This document shows positions 54,369 through 63,814 of a stretch of 64,000 bases of DNA, piece by piece (the stretch's first letter is position 1; each line of letters starts with the position of its first letter). The DNA is from Vibrio pelagius (GTDB lineage: Bacteria; Pseudomonadota; Gammaproteobacteria; Enterobacterales; Vibrionaceae). The stretch spans positions 3,100,001 through 3,164,000 of the forward strand of contig NZ_AP025503.1 in assembly GCF_024347575.1 (NCBI RefSeq), read 5' to 3'. The translations under genes were made by a program, and so were the position numbers. Below the pieces are notes generated by a model, which worked only from the letters and a program-made list of their open reading frames with translations, ran no database searches and was not told the origin of the DNA.

Positions 54369-55941
54369 GATTTACCTCTGATGACAATGAATGTATTGTG
54401 ACTCCTTCCGCCTCATCTAGGTCATCAAATACACCTAACCAATCAAGGACATCCTCATAGATCTCATCTCCCGTTGGATCGCTTTGAGCAATTTTCAGGT
54501 ATTCTGTCGTAGTCTTAATATCTTCATGCCCTAACAACTCTGATACATAAGTTAACGCCTTGTCTGCGGTCATTTTCCGTAGAAACAGACGAAATAAGTT
54601 AACTGCAAAAGTTGAACGAAGATTATGAATACTTAAATCAAACTCCCTATTAGTTTTTTCACTCACCGTATTACGAACTTCAATCCACCGACTATTTAGT
54701 TCATTTAACTTCAAGAAAAATGGAATGCCCTTTGCGCTTAAGAATAGATACTGCTTACCTTCATCTACCGAATCATCGCCCTCAAAAAAGGCTACGTCCC
54801 CAGCTTCTCGCTTCGATTTACATTGCTCCTGAAATTTGTTCAATCGATCCTGATAACGGTCTGAACGGGAGTAATCATACAAAATGCTCATAATGGCGCT
54901 GGGTATTATTGTGCGCCTTGATTTATTCCCTTTTCCTTTTGTCTTAGTTAAAGAGCCATACTGCCCACCAATGCCAATGCGTAATATAGGTTTTTTAAAT
55001 TCAGCACCATTTAATACAGGTTGGATGATTTGACCTAAATGAAGGCTTGCAGCTTCCTCTCTTCGCATACCTGTGTAACGACAGACTAAGAAGAAAAGGC
55101 AGTATTCTTCTGCGATTTTCACCATTTTCTTCTGACCGCTTACACTTTTGATGACTCTTCGTGTATGTAGAAGGATATGCTCAACCTCTTTCCACTGTGC
55201 TTCAGATAACGGTCTCAAGTCACGTCTGAAATTCTCTATAACACCTCCATCATTGCGCCTAGATTTGGGGAAATTGAGTCTTAGATCTGTGGTATGAACA
55301 TCCTTCTTCATGTATGGCTTCATAGAAGTTCCATTAGCCTGATAATGTATAGTGACGACCTCATGATCAAAGGGTGGATTATTGAATTGAAAACCATGAC
55401 GTAGATGAAACGTATAAAACTTAATTACAGCATTCATATAGGCTGTTGCTGTTGTTCTGGCTAAGCGATATTCAGGGTCAGGCTCGTTCAACACCGATTG
55501 ACGTAAAGCCTCTCTATACTGGTAGGTTATACGGTTAGCTTTACGAGGTGCCATGTAATCCCAAGTTGGGCGAGGAGAATCAACACCATCTTCATATAGA
55601 TTCTCTTCTAGTTCCTGATCCCACAACTCCTGTAATGCAATCAAAAATGAAAAGAAATGTACCAGCCCTTTCGAATACTGATCGGATTCTTGCTTATCAT
55701 CATCTATATGATGTGACATTAAAAACTGATTTACGTAATCCATCGGTTCATAAGAGATAACATTGCCACTCTTATCTCTTCCTACAAGATTAAGAAAAGT
55801 AATTCTCTTGATGTACACATGTGATGATTTACTTTGCGAGAAGTGTACTTCTGGCTCACCATTATCATTTATGTCGATTAAAGGAGTCTGATAAGTAAAA
55901 GGCTTAACTTCAGTTGTAACTATCTCATATCTAATAGTCAT
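54361..55941 (-). CDS. Tyrosine recombinase IntA-like
   Basis: 526-aa recombinase, first gene of the operon. The catalytic set is complete: Arg in CRYTGMRREEAASLH (about 290), Lys near KTKGKGNKSRRTIIP, HxxR in IHNLRSTFAVNLF (about 455), His in SELLGHEDIKTT, and Tyr in TTEYLKIA. An N-terminal SAM-like DNA-binding domain (about 80-215) precedes the core. It starts about 100 bp inside the element's right end. Confidence 0.87.
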   Translation of the reverse strand: MTIRYEIVTTEVKPFTYQTPLIDINDNGEPEVHFSQSKSSHVYIKRITFLNLVGRDKSGNVISYEPMDYVNQFLMSHHIDDDKQESDQYSKGLVHFFSFLIALQELWDQELEENLYEDGVDSPRPTWDYMAPRKANRITYQYREALRQSVLNEPDPEYRLARTTATAYMNAVIKFYTFHLRHGFQFNNPPFDHEVVTIHYQANGTSMKPYMKKDVHTTDLRLNFPKSRRNDGGVIENFRRDLRPLSEAQWKEVEHILLHTRRVIKSVSGQKKMVKIAEEYCLFFLVCRYTGMRREEAASLHLGQIIQPVLNGAEFKKPILRIGIGGQYGSLTKTKGKGNKSRRTIIPSAIMSILYDYSRSDRYQDRLNKFQEQCKSKREAGDVAFFEGDDSVDEGKQYLFLSAKGIPFFLKLNELNSRWIEVRNTVSEKTNREFDLSIHNLRSTFAVNLFRLFLRKMTADKALTYVSELLGHEDIKTTTEYLKIAQSDPTGDEIYEDVLDWLGVFDDLDEAEGVTIHSLSSEVNHD

Positions 55942-56018
55942 GAATCACACCAAGATTTTACTAAACACATATCAATATTCTAGAATTTTTTCTCACATTT
56001 AAAAGTGTATAGTTAGCA

Positions 56019-56024
56019 ATTATA
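56019..56024 (-). promoter_or_regulatory. Putative extended -10 of the recombinase operon
   Basis: Minus strand TGCTATAAT near the element end, just inside the terminal repeat. No good -35 is seen, but the TG extension compensates. It would start transcription of intA about 60-70 bp ahead. Confidence 0.45.
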
Positions 56025-56026
56025 GC

Positions 56027-56042
56027 AAAAAGTGTGATGGTG
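56027..56042. repeat. Right terminal inverted repeat of the element
   Basis: AAAAAGTGTGATGGTG, pairing with 49950-49965. A half-like copy (AAAAGTGTAT) lies 27 bp inward at 56001-56010. Confidence 0.8.
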
Positions 56043-56954
56043 CATCTCATCGAGGAACAACAGTCCATTGTGCGCCAACGATATTTCTCCCGGCCTTGGC
56101 ACAGAACCACCGCCCACCAGTGCCGCCATAGAGCTTGAATGGTGTGGCGAACGAAAGGGACGCTGCTTCCAGTTGTATTGATTGATCTCCTGCTGAGTGA
56201 GTGACGCCACAGAAGCCGTCTCCATCGCTTCGTCATCACTCATCTCAGGCAATAAATCACAAAGGCGTGAGGCAAGCATGGTCTTGCCCGTACCGGGTGG
56301 ACCTAAAAACAATAAGTTATGATTGCCAGCCGCCGCGATCTCTAACGCTCGTTTACCTTGCTGCTGACCAATAATGTCTTGCAGATCTCGAGTGGTATGT
56401 GGTTGATGTCGCAGCTCAGATACATCGTTTAGATCTAATGTATTCTGACCACAAAGATAACCGCAGACCTCCAATAATGTCTGAGCAGATTTATGTTCCC
56501 CCTGTCCAACCAAAGCCGCTTGCTCACCGTTATCATGCGGAACCACCAGCGCACGATTCGCCTTATCACACGCCAATGTGGCGGGTAATACTCCTTTGAC
56601 GGTGCGCAACTCGCCAGACAGAGCGAGCTCACCAATAAACTCATGACTCAATACTTTACTTTCTGGCAACTGCTCAGAAGCGACTAAGATACCCAGAGCG
56701 ATCGGCAGATCGAACCGCCCTCCCTCTTTCGGAAGATCAGCAGGAGCAAGATTGACTGTGATGCGTTTAGCCGGAAATTCAAAGCGTGAATTGATAATCG
56801 CGCTGCGCACGCGATCTTTAGACTCTTTGACCGTTGTCTCTGGTAACCCAACCAAAGAGAACCCTGGCATTCCGTTGCTGATATGCACCTCAACGGTGAC
56901 CGCAGGCGCTTCCACACCGACGCTGGCGCGACTATGAATAATTGCGAGTCCCAT
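56043..56954 (-). pseudogene. comM: comM, 5' fragment (interrupted)
   Basis: First 304 codons of ComM, the AAA+ helicase that drives branch migration of incoming DNA in natural transformation. The Lon-type N-terminal domain is followed by the Walker A loop LGPPGTGKTMLASRL (about 219-233) and PFRSPHHSSS. The fragment ends right after the Walker B motif LLFLDE, one codon short of the PEFERK segment. Read-through into the element adds nine foreign residues (HHHTFCYNC) before a stop. ATPase function is therefore lost. Confidence 0.95.
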
Positions 56955-57005
56955 AGCTTTCCTTTGTTATTGATTTAAAAGTATTCAGCCTGGGTATTCT
57001 TTCCT

Positions 57006-57039
57006 CACCAAAGCTATAAGGTTGTTATATAGCTTGGTG
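57006..57039. repeat. Inverted repeat between comM and ilvL
   Basis: CACCAAAGCTATA / TATAGCTTGGTG arms, separated by about 9 bp. Purpose unknown; it could form a hairpin or be an operator for comM or ilvL. Confidence 0.55.
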
Positions 57040-57077
57040 GAATTAGTTTTTAATGTGAAAAAAGAATGACATTTTGC

Positions 57078-57105
57078 TTGTCATGAAACAGTTTTCTGTG
57101 ATAAC
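57078..57105 (+). promoter_or_regulatory. Putative ilv operon promoter
   Basis: TTGTCA (57078-57083) and GATAAC (57100-57105), 16-bp spacing. The start would lie near 57112, about 45 bp before the leader peptide. Confidence 0.5.
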
Positions 57106-57157
57106 ACTAGAGATAGATGGTTTTACATACGACAATCGACGAGAAAGCTCGAATTTT

Positions 57158-57247
57158 ATGACACTAAACACACGCCTATACGCACTGATTAACCTGATTA
57201 TCGTGGTCATTATTATGACGACGCGGGGGCGTGTGGATAAAAAATAG
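57158..57247 (+). CDS. ilvL: ilv operon leader peptide
   Basis: 29-codon ORF (MTLNTRLYALINLIIVVIIM...) with a dense run of Leu, Ile and Val codons, the codons whose tRNA charging controls the operon. The stop lies 14 bp before the attenuator hairpin. Function is as an attenuation sensor, not as a protein. Too short for ordinary ORF calling. Confidence 0.9.
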   Translation: MTLNTRLYALINLIIVVIIMTTRGRVDKK

Positions 57248-57261
57248 CCACAAATTTTTAA

Positions 57262-57295
57262 AACCCCCGCACTGACAAGTCCGGGGGTTTTTTCT
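57262..57295 (+). terminator. ilv attenuator terminator
   Basis: ACCCCCGCACT...AGTCCGGGGGTTTTTT hairpin. An upstream GC stretch within the leader ORF (GACGCGGGGGCGT) can pair with its left arm to form the anti-terminator. Confidence 0.9.
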
Positions 57296-57425
57296 AATTT
57301 ATAGATTCGATTTTTATATTTTGAAGCATTTTCGGCTACGCCGATAGACAGGAAGAATGGGAGCACACGATGTGCAGCAACAAAAGAAATAGTTACCAAA
57401 ATACCGGTAACCAGGGGGATTTACG

Positions 57426-59072
57426 ATGAAAGGTGCAGAATTAGTCGTATCCGCTTTGAAGCAACAGGGTATAGATACCGTATTTGGTTATCCAGGTGGT
57501 GCCATAATGCCAATCTACGATGCATTGTACGACGGTGGTGTGGAACACATCTTATGTCGTCATGAACAAGGTGCTGCAATGGCCGCCATAGGAATGGCGA
57601 GAGCCACTCAGGATGTTGCAGTATGTATGGCGACCTCTGGTCCAGGCGCCACTAACCTAGTCACCGGCCTTGCCGATGCATTTATGGACTCAATCCCCCT
57701 CGTCGCAATTACTGGCCAAGTCGCTAGCTCCCACATTGGTACTGATGCCTTCCAAGAAATGGATGTGATCGGTATGTCTCTCTCTTGTACCAAGCACAGC
57801 TACCTCGTTACTAACATTGAAGAGCTTGCTCCAACCTTAGCAGAAGCCTTTGAAGTGGCTAAAACCGGTCGTCCGGGCCCAGTTATTGTTGATATCGCCA
57901 AAGATGTCCAACTTGCAGAAGCTCCGGTAGAAGTTCTTCCTTCTTTCACACCACCTGCGATACCTGTAGCACCACAAGAAGCGATCGAGACGGCACAACA
58001 AGTCCTTTCTCAAGCCACCCGCCCTGTTCTTTATGTGGGTGGTGGCGTTCAACTGGCAAAGGCAACCGATTCTGTACGTGAGTTCTTGCGTCTTAACCCA
58101 ATGCCAGCAGTCAGCACATTGAAAGGCTTGGGTACTATCGAGCGTGATGACCCTCACTACCTAGGTATGTTAGGTATGCACGGCACCAAAGCGGCTAACT
58201 TAGTCGTTCAAGAATCCGATCTACTGATCGTAGTCGGCGCACGCTTTGATGACCGAGTAACGGGCAAACTGGATACCTTTGCTCCTCATGCAAAAGTCAT
58301 CCACATCGATATCGATGCGGCAGAGATCCACAAACTTCGTCATGCTCACGCTCCACTGCGTGGTGACATCAACACCATTCTTCCTCAGTTAGAGCTGACT
58401 CAAGACATCAGTCCTTGGGTTCACCACTCCGAGAGCCTACGCAGCACATTTAAGTGGCGCTATGACCACCCTGGTGACCTAATCTTCGCACCACTGCTGC
58501 TTAAGCAACTTTCAGACATGATGCCGGATAGCTCAATTGTCTCGACCGACGTTGGTCAACATCAGATGTGGGCTGCGCAGCACATTCAACCTCGTCAGCC
58601 GCAGAACTTTATCACCTCAGCTGGCTTAGGCACCATGGGCTTCGGCTTGCCTGCAGCGATGGGAGCAGCCGTTGCTCGCCCGGATGATCAATCAATTCTT
58701 ATCTCAGGTGATGGTTCATTCATGATGAATGTTCAAGAGCTTGGGACACTTAAACGTCGTCAGATCCCAGTGAAGATGGTGCTACTTAACAACTCGCGCC
58801 TTGGTATGGTTCGTCAATGGCAATCGCTGTTCTTCGATGGTCGTCACAGTGAAACCATCCTAGATGACAACCCTGATTTCGTAATGCTCGCGAAAGCCTT
58901 CGATATTCCGGGCAAAACCATCACCAAGAAGGAAGAAGTTGAGCCAGCCATCAAAGAGATGCTTGAGAGCAAAACGGCGTACCTTCTGCATGTCCTGATC
59001 GACGAAGAAGAGAACGTATGGCCACTTGTACCACCTGGTGCATCAAACAGTGATATGTTGGAGAACACGTAA
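57426..59072 (+). CDS. ilvG: Acetolactate synthase II large subunit
   Basis: Thiamin diphosphate enzyme for the first common step of valine, leucine and isoleucine synthesis. 548 aa and uninterrupted, unlike the frameshifted ilvG of E. coli K-12. Motifs: [15 protein letters not shown], catalytic Glu in [11 protein letters not shown] (about 47), FAD-type [11 protein letters not shown], and [35 protein letters not shown] for ThDP binding (GDG...NN). It follows the attenuator, with ilvM next. Confidence 0.98.
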   Translation: MKGAELVVSALKQQGIDTVFGYPGGAIMPIYDALYDGGVEHILCRHEQGAAMAAIGMARATQDVAVCMATSGPGATNLVTGLADAFMDSIPLVAITGQVASSHIGTDAFQEMDVIGMSLSCTKHSYLVTNIEELAPTLAEAFEVAKTGRPGPVIVDIAKDVQLAEAPVEVLPSFTPPAIPVAPQEAIETAQQVLSQATRPVLYVGGGVQLAKATDSVREFLRLNPMPAVSTLKGLGTIERDDPHYLGMLGMHGTKAANLVVQESDLLIVVGARFDDRVTGKLDTFAPHAKVIHIDIDAAEIHKLRHAHAPLRGDINTILPQLELTQDISPWVHHSESLRSTFKWRYDHPGDLIFAPLLLKQLSDMMPDSSIVSTDVGQHQMWAAQHIQPRQPQNFITSAGLGTMGFGLPAAMGAAVARPDDQSILISGDGSFMMNVQELGTLKRRQIPVKMVLLNNSRLGMVRQWQSLFFDGRHSETILDDNPDFVMLAKAFDIPGKTITKKEEVEPAIKEMLESKTAYLLHVLIDEEENVWPLVPPGASNSDMLENT

Positions 59073-59073
59073 C

Positions 59074-59358
59074 ATGGAAAGATATTTATTAGACATCAAA
59101 GCCGACGATAAGCCGGTACTATTAGAGCGTGTTCTTCGTGTTATTCGTCACCGTGGTTTCATCGTTAAGCAGGTTGCCGGTACGCAGAACCATGAGAGCA
59201 AAATCGCGAGTGTTGAAATCATCGTTGATAGCGACCGCCCTATCTCTTTCTTGGTTAATCAGATTGAAAAGCTATGGGATGTACGCACTGTCGATGTGAT
59301 TTCCATTAGCCGTAACGAACTACCAAACAATAACTTACAACAAAAGATTGGTGCATAA
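59074..59358 (+). CDS. ilvM: Acetolactate synthase II small subunit
   Basis: 94-aa regulatory subunit with an ACT-like fold (MERYLLDIKADDKPVLLERVLRVIRHRGF). It activates IlvG. The ATG at 59074 is two bases past the ilvG stop; an earlier in-frame ATG falls inside ilvG and was discounted. Confidence 0.95.
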   Translation: MERYLLDIKADDKPVLLERVLRVIRHRGFIVKQVAGTQNHESKIASVEIIVDSDRPISFLVNQIEKLWDVRTVDVISISRNELPNNNLQQKIGA

Positions 59359-59370
59359 GGAAGCGCAAAC

Positions 59371-60321
59371 ATGACAGCAAAAACAGCAGACTACATTTGG
59401 TTTAATGGTGAGATGGTTCCTTGGGCTGAGGCGAACGTTCACGTCTTAACTCACGCTATGCACTACGGTACTTCAGTATTTGAAGGGGTTCGTTGCTACA
59501 ACACGCCAAATGGCCCAATCATTTTCCGTCACCCAGAGCACGCGAAGCGCCTAAAAGACTCAGCCAAGATCTACCGCTTCCCTATTCCTTACACGGAAGA
59601 GGAGATCATGGAAGCCACACGCGAAACACTGCGTCAAAATAAGCTTGAGTCTGCCTACATCCGCCCTCTAGGCTTTGTCGGTAATGTTGGCCTGGGTGTA
59701 TGTCCTCCAGAAAATACTGAGATGGACCTAATCATCGCCGCCTTCCCATGGGGTTCGTACCTAGGTGAAGAAGCACTAGAAAACGGCGTAGATGCGATGA
59801 TTTCAAGCTGGAATCGCGCAGCACCTAATACCATCCCAACCGCAGCAAAAGCGGGTGGTAACTACCTATCATCACTACTGGTTGGTGGTGAAGCTCGTCG
59901 TCACGGTTACGATGAAGGTATCGCACTGAGTGTTGATGGTTACCTGTCAGAAGGTGCCGGTGAGAACATCTTTGTCGTGAAAGACGGCGTAATCACAACG
60001 CCACCAGCGACCAGCGCGATCCTACCTGGTATTACACGCGACAGCATCATGACTCTAGCCCGCGATCGCGGCTATGAAGTACGTGAAGCCAATATTGCAC
60101 GTGAAGCACTTTACCTAGCAGATGAAATATTCATGACAGGTACAGCAGCTGAAATCGTGCCAGTACGTACAGTTGATAAGATTGAAGTCGGTTGTGGTAA
60201 ACGCGGCCCAATCACTAAAGTAATGCAAGACCTTTACTTTGGCCTATTCAACGGCACCACAGAAGATAAGTGGGGCTGGTTGGATTACGTTTACCCAGAA
60301 CAAGCACCTTCAGCTCAATAA
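59371..60321 (+). CDS. ilvE: Branched-chain amino acid aminotransferase
   Basis: PLP enzyme of fold type IV that performs the last step for Val, Ile and Leu. 316 aa. Family motifs: YIWFNGEMVPWAEANVHVLTHAMHYGTSVFEGVRCY, the PLP Lys in TAAKAGGNYLSSLL (about 164-167), and EGAGENIFVVKDGVITTPP. Confidence 0.98.
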   Translation: MTAKTADYIWFNGEMVPWAEANVHVLTHAMHYGTSVFEGVRCYNTPNGPIIFRHPEHAKRLKDSAKIYRFPIPYTEEEIMEATRETLRQNKLESAYIRPLGFVGNVGLGVCPPENTEMDLIIAAFPWGSYLGEEALENGVDAMISSWNRAAPNTIPTAAKAGGNYLSSLLVGGEARRHGYDEGIALSVDGYLSEGAGENIFVVKDGVITTPPATSAILPGITRDSIMTLARDRGYEVREANIAREALYLADEIFMTGTAAEIVPVRTVDKIEVGCGKRGPITKVMQDLYFGLFNGTTEDKWGWLDYVYPEQAPSAQ

Positions 60322-60339
60322 TTTATAAGGAAGTAGCAA

Positions 60340-62196
60340 ATGTCTTCGGCTCCAAAAATCAAATATCGCAGCGCAACTACAACTCACGGCCGCAACATGG
60401 CGGGTGCTCGTGCCCTTTGGCGTGCAACGGGCGTAAAAGACGATGATTTCGGCAAACCAATCATCGCAGTTGTAAACTCATTCACTCAATTTGTTCCAGG
60501 CCACGTTCACCTTAAAGATATGGGTCAGTTGGTCGCAGGTGAAATCGAAAAAGCAGGCGGTATCGCTAAAGAATTCAATACCATTGCCGTCGATGATGGT
60601 ATCGCGATGGGTCACGGCGGCATGCTTTACTCGCTGCCTTCACGTGAATTGATCGCGGACTCTGTAGAGTACATGGTCAATGCACACTGTGCCGACGCGA
60701 TGGTGTGTATCTCCAACTGTGACAAAATCACTCCGGGAATGATGATGGCCGCGATGCGCCTCAACATCCCAGTGATCTTTGTTTCAGGTGGCCCTATGGA
60801 AGCGGGTAAAACTAAGCTTTCTGATCAGCTCATCAAGCTAGACCTTGTTGATGCGATGATCCAAGGTGCCGATCCAACGGTTTCAGATGCTCAGAGTGAG
60901 CAGATCGAGCGTTCAGCTTGTCCAACTTGTGGTTCTTGTTCAGGCATGTTCACAGCAAACTCAATGAACTGTCTGACTGAAGCACTAGGTCTATCTCAGC
61001 CAGGTAACGGCTCTATGCTAGCGACCCACGCTGACCGTGAGCAGCTATTCATCAATGCTGGTAAGCGCATTGTTGAACTGACTAAGCGCTACTACGACCA
61101 AGGTGATGAATCAGCACTACCGCGCAACATTGCTAACCGCGCAGCCTTTGAGAACGCGATGGCACTCGATATCGCAATGGGTGGTTCTAGTAACACGGTT
61201 CTTCACCTGCTAGCAGCAGCACAAGAAGGTGAGATCGACTTTGATATGAATGACATCGATGAGATGTCACGTCGCGTTCCTCACCTATGTAAAGTGGCAC
61301 CATCTACTCAAAAATACCACATGGAAGACGTACACCGCGCCGGTGGTGTAATGGCGATTCTGGGTGAACTAGACCGCGCGGGCCTACTCAATGGCTCAAC
61401 AAGTACTGTTCTTGGCATGACAATGCAGCAACAGCTTGCTGAATACGACATCATGCAAACTGAGAATGAAGACGTTCTTAAGTTCTTCCGTGCTGGCCCT
61501 GCAGGTATCCGTACCACTAAAGCTTTCTCTCAAGACTGCCGCTGGGACCGCCTAGATGACGACCGCACCGATGGTTGTATCCGCTCTAAAGAGAACGCAT
61601 TTAGCCAAGAGGGTGGCCTAGCCGTTCTATCTGGAAACATCGCGATTGACGGTTGTATCGTTAAGACGGCAGGTGTGGATGAAGAGAACCTTAAGTTCCA
61701 AGGTCCAGCGATCGTATTCGAAAGCCAAGATACAGCGGTAGAAGGTATCTTAGGTGGCAAAGTGAAAGCGGGTGAAGTGGTTGTAATCCGTTACGAAGGT
61801 CCTAAAGGTGGCCCTGGTATGCAAGAGATGCTGTACCCAACGACTTACCTGAAGTCTATGGGTCTAGGCAAATCTTGTGCACTGCTAACAGACGGTCGTT
61901 TCTCTGGTGGTACGTCTGGTCTATCTATTGGTCACGCCTCTCCAGAAGCAGCAAGTGGCGGTACGATTGGCCTTGTTCAAGATGGCGATATCATCACTAT
62001 CGATATCCCGAGCCGTTCTATCTCACTAGACGTTCCAGAAGAAGAGCTTGCTGCTCGTCGTGCGAAACAGGATGAGCTTGGCTGGAAACCAGCAGACCGC
62101 CAACGCGAAGTGTCATTTGCTCTTAAAGCATACGCAAGCATGGCAACCAGTGCCGATAAAGGCGCAGTGCGCGATAAGTCGAAACTTGAGGGCTAA
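60340..62196 (+). CDS. ilvD: Dihydroxy-acid dehydratase
   Basis: Iron-sulfur dehydratase of the Val/Ile pathway. 618 aa. Cluster ligands are in [15 protein letters not shown] (about 122) and [19 protein letters not shown] (about 195); [17 protein letters not shown] is near the C-terminus. Confidence 0.98.
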   Translation: MSSAPKIKYRSATTTHGRNMAGARALWRATGVKDDDFGKPIIAVVNSFTQFVPGHVHLKDMGQLVAGEIEKAGGIAKEFNTIAVDDGIAMGHGGMLYSLPSRELIADSVEYMVNAHCADAMVCISNCDKITPGMMMAAMRLNIPVIFVSGGPMEAGKTKLSDQLIKLDLVDAMIQGADPTVSDAQSEQIERSACPTCGSCSGMFTANSMNCLTEALGLSQPGNGSMLATHADREQLFINAGKRIVELTKRYYDQGDESALPRNIANRAAFENAMALDIAMGGSSNTVLHLLAAAQEGEIDFDMNDIDEMSRRVPHLCKVAPSTQKYHMEDVHRAGGVMAILGELDRAGLLNGSTSTVLGMTMQQQLAEYDIMQTENEDVLKFFRAGPAGIRTTKAFSQDCRWDRLDDDRTDGCIRSKENAFSQEGGLAVLSGNIAIDGCIVKTAGVDEENLKFQGPAIVFESQDTAVEGILGGKVKAGEVVVIRYEGPKGGPGMQEMLYPTTYLKSMGLGKSCALLTDGRFSGGTSGLSIGHASPEAASGGTIGLVQDGDIITIDIPSRSISLDVPEEELAARRAKQDELGWKPADRQREVSFALKAYASMATSADKGAVRDKSKLEG

Positions 62197-62199
62197 TCT

Positions 62200-63744
62200 A
62201 TGAGTGATGACACCTCAACGCCCCGTTTACAATCTGGTGCAGACTACCTGCGCCAGATATTAAGAGCTCCAGTTTATGAAGCAGCTATCGTTACACCGCT
62301 GCAAGAGATGCCACGCCTAAGCGCACGTATCGGTAACCAGGTTCAGCTTAAACGTGAAGACCGTCAGCCGGTTCACTCGTTCAAGCTGCGTGGTGCCTAT
62401 AACATGGTATCCAGTCTTTCTGAGCAACAGAAAGCCGCCGGTGTGATTGCAGCATCAGCAGGTAACCATGCTCAAGGTATGGCACTGTCTGGCTCTAAGC
62501 TAGGCATTCAGACCACGATTGTGATGCCAAAAACCACCCCAGACATCAAAGTGGATGCGGTACGTGGTTTTGGTGGCAACGTGGTTCTGCACGGCAGCAA
62601 CTTTGATGAAGCGAAAGCTGAAGCAGAACGCCTTTCAACAGAACACGGCTACACCTTTGTGCCACCATTTGATCACCCATTGGTGATCGCAGGGCAAGGC
62701 ACCATGGGTATGGAGATGCTGCAACAGAATGGTCATCTCGACTATATCTTTGTACCCGTTGGTGGTGGTGGACTAGCCGCTGGTGTTGCTGTGCTGATTA
62801 AGCAGTTAATGCCAGAAATCAAAGTGATTGCGGTAGAGCCAGAAGACTCTTCTTGCCTCAAAGCGGCATTGGATGCGGGTGAGCCAGTAGTACTGGATCA
62901 GGTCAGCATGTTTGCCGATGGCGTTGCGGTTAAGCGCATTGGTGAAGAGACTTTCCGCCTATGCCAGCAGTACATCGATGGTCACATTGCCGTGTCTAGT
63001 GACGAGATCTGCTCTGCAGTAAAAGACATCTTTGAGGATACTCGTGCGATTGCCGAGCCTTCTGGTGCGCTTGCTCTGGCTGGTTTGAAAAAGTTTGCAG
63101 AGCAGAACCAACTGCAAGGCAAGCAACTGGCGACGGTATTGTCTGGTGCCAACACCAACTTCCATGGTCTGCGCTATGTGTCTGAGCGTTGTGAACTGGG
63201 CGAAAAACGCGAAGGTCTACTTGCAGTGACGATTCCAGAACGCCAAGGCGCTTTCCTTGAGTTCTGTAATATCATTGGCGGCCGTGCTGTGACTGAGTTT
63301 AACTATCGTCAAAACGATAGTAGCTTAGCGAACATCTTCGTTGGTGTGCGTCTCAATGGTGGTCAGGAAGAGCTTGAGAGCATTATCTCTGATCTTCGTG
63401 AGGGTGGTTATCCGGTCGTCGACCTCTCTGATGATGAGATGGCGAAGCTGCATATCCGATATATGATTGGTGGTAAGCCATCCAAGCCATTGAAAGAGCG
63501 CTTGTACAGCTTTGAGTTCCCAGAATACCCAGGTGCTCTGATCAAGTTCCTCGATACGCTAGGCACACACTGGAACATTAGCCTGTTTAACTACCGTAAC
63601 CACGGCGCTGACTATGGTCGTGTTCTGTGTGGGTTTGAGTTGAGTGACGACGACCTCGCACAATTCTCAACTCACCTGCGTGAACTTGGCTATCAATGCA
63701 AAGATGAAACCGATAACCCTTCTTACAAGTTCTTCTTGTCCTAA
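62200..63744 (+). CDS. ilvA: Threonine ammonia-lyase, biosynthetic
   Basis: PLP enzyme that converts threonine to 2-oxobutanoate, the first step to isoleucine. 514 aa. The PLP Lys is in QPVHSFKLRGAYNM (about 65), the glycine loop in PVGGGGLAAGVAV (about 188), and two C-terminal ACT-like domains (about 335-510) allow isoleucine feedback. It ends the operon. Starts 3 bp after ilvD. Confidence 0.98.
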   Translation: MSDDTSTPRLQSGADYLRQILRAPVYEAAIVTPLQEMPRLSARIGNQVQLKREDRQPVHSFKLRGAYNMVSSLSEQQKAAGVIAASAGNHAQGMALSGSKLGIQTTIVMPKTTPDIKVDAVRGFGGNVVLHGSNFDEAKAEAERLSTEHGYTFVPPFDHPLVIAGQGTMGMEMLQQNGHLDYIFVPVGGGGLAAGVAVLIKQLMPEIKVIAVEPEDSSCLKAALDAGEPVVLDQVSMFADGVAVKRIGEETFRLCQQYIDGHIAVSSDEICSAVKDIFEDTRAIAEPSGALALAGLKKFAEQNQLQGKQLATVLSGANTNFHGLRYVSERCELGEKREGLLAVTIPERQGAFLEFCNIIGGRAVTEFNYRQNDSSLANIFVGVRLNGGQEELESIISDLREGGYPVVDLSDDEMAKLHIRYMIGGKPSKPLKERLYSFEFPEYPGALIKFLDTLGTHWNISLFNYRNHGADYGRVLCGFELSDDDLAQFSTHLRELGYQCKDETDNPSYKFFLS

Positions 63745-63760
63745 CAGTGGTTATTTAATA

Positions 63761-63792
63761 AAAAGAGCGAGCATTGACTCGCTCTTTTTGAT
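63761..63792. terminator. Terminator of the ilv operon
   Basis: AAAAAGAGCGAG / CTCGCTCTTTTT hairpin, usable by both ilvA and the convergent gene. Confidence 0.92.
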
Positions 63793-63814
63793 CTTAACTA
63801 TAAAGATCGTTCAA

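Larger units (their letters stand above)
49944..56042 (-). mobile_element. Integrative element with recombinase genes intA-tfp-intB-srap, inserted in comM
   Basis: A 6.1-kb AT-richer segment that cuts comM cleanly after its 304th codon. Its ends carry an imperfect inverted repeat: CACCGTTACACTTTT (49950-49964) and AAAAGTGTGATGGTG (56028-56042), 13 of 15 positions pairing. Six extra bases (CTTTCC, 49944-49949) lie outside the left repeat. If the native comM codon was ATG, the insertion is exact and leaves those 6 bp, probably from an earlier site. It has four overlapping genes on one strand and no cargo. This matches the strand-biased circularizing integrative elements (SEs) known from Vibrio, by recollection. 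No target duplication is seen. Boundaries are inferred from comM. Confidence 0.85.

Noticed and set aside
49944..56042. Reading the comM insert as a RIT element (three recombinases in trio) or Tn554-type transposon
   Set aside because: The middle protein lacks catalytic residues, the terminal repeat and 6-bp spacer differ, and the gene sizes fit the SE pattern better. Not fully excluded without a search.
57426..59072. Possible frameshift in ilvG as in E. coli K-12
   Set aside because: The frame is open for all 548 codons.
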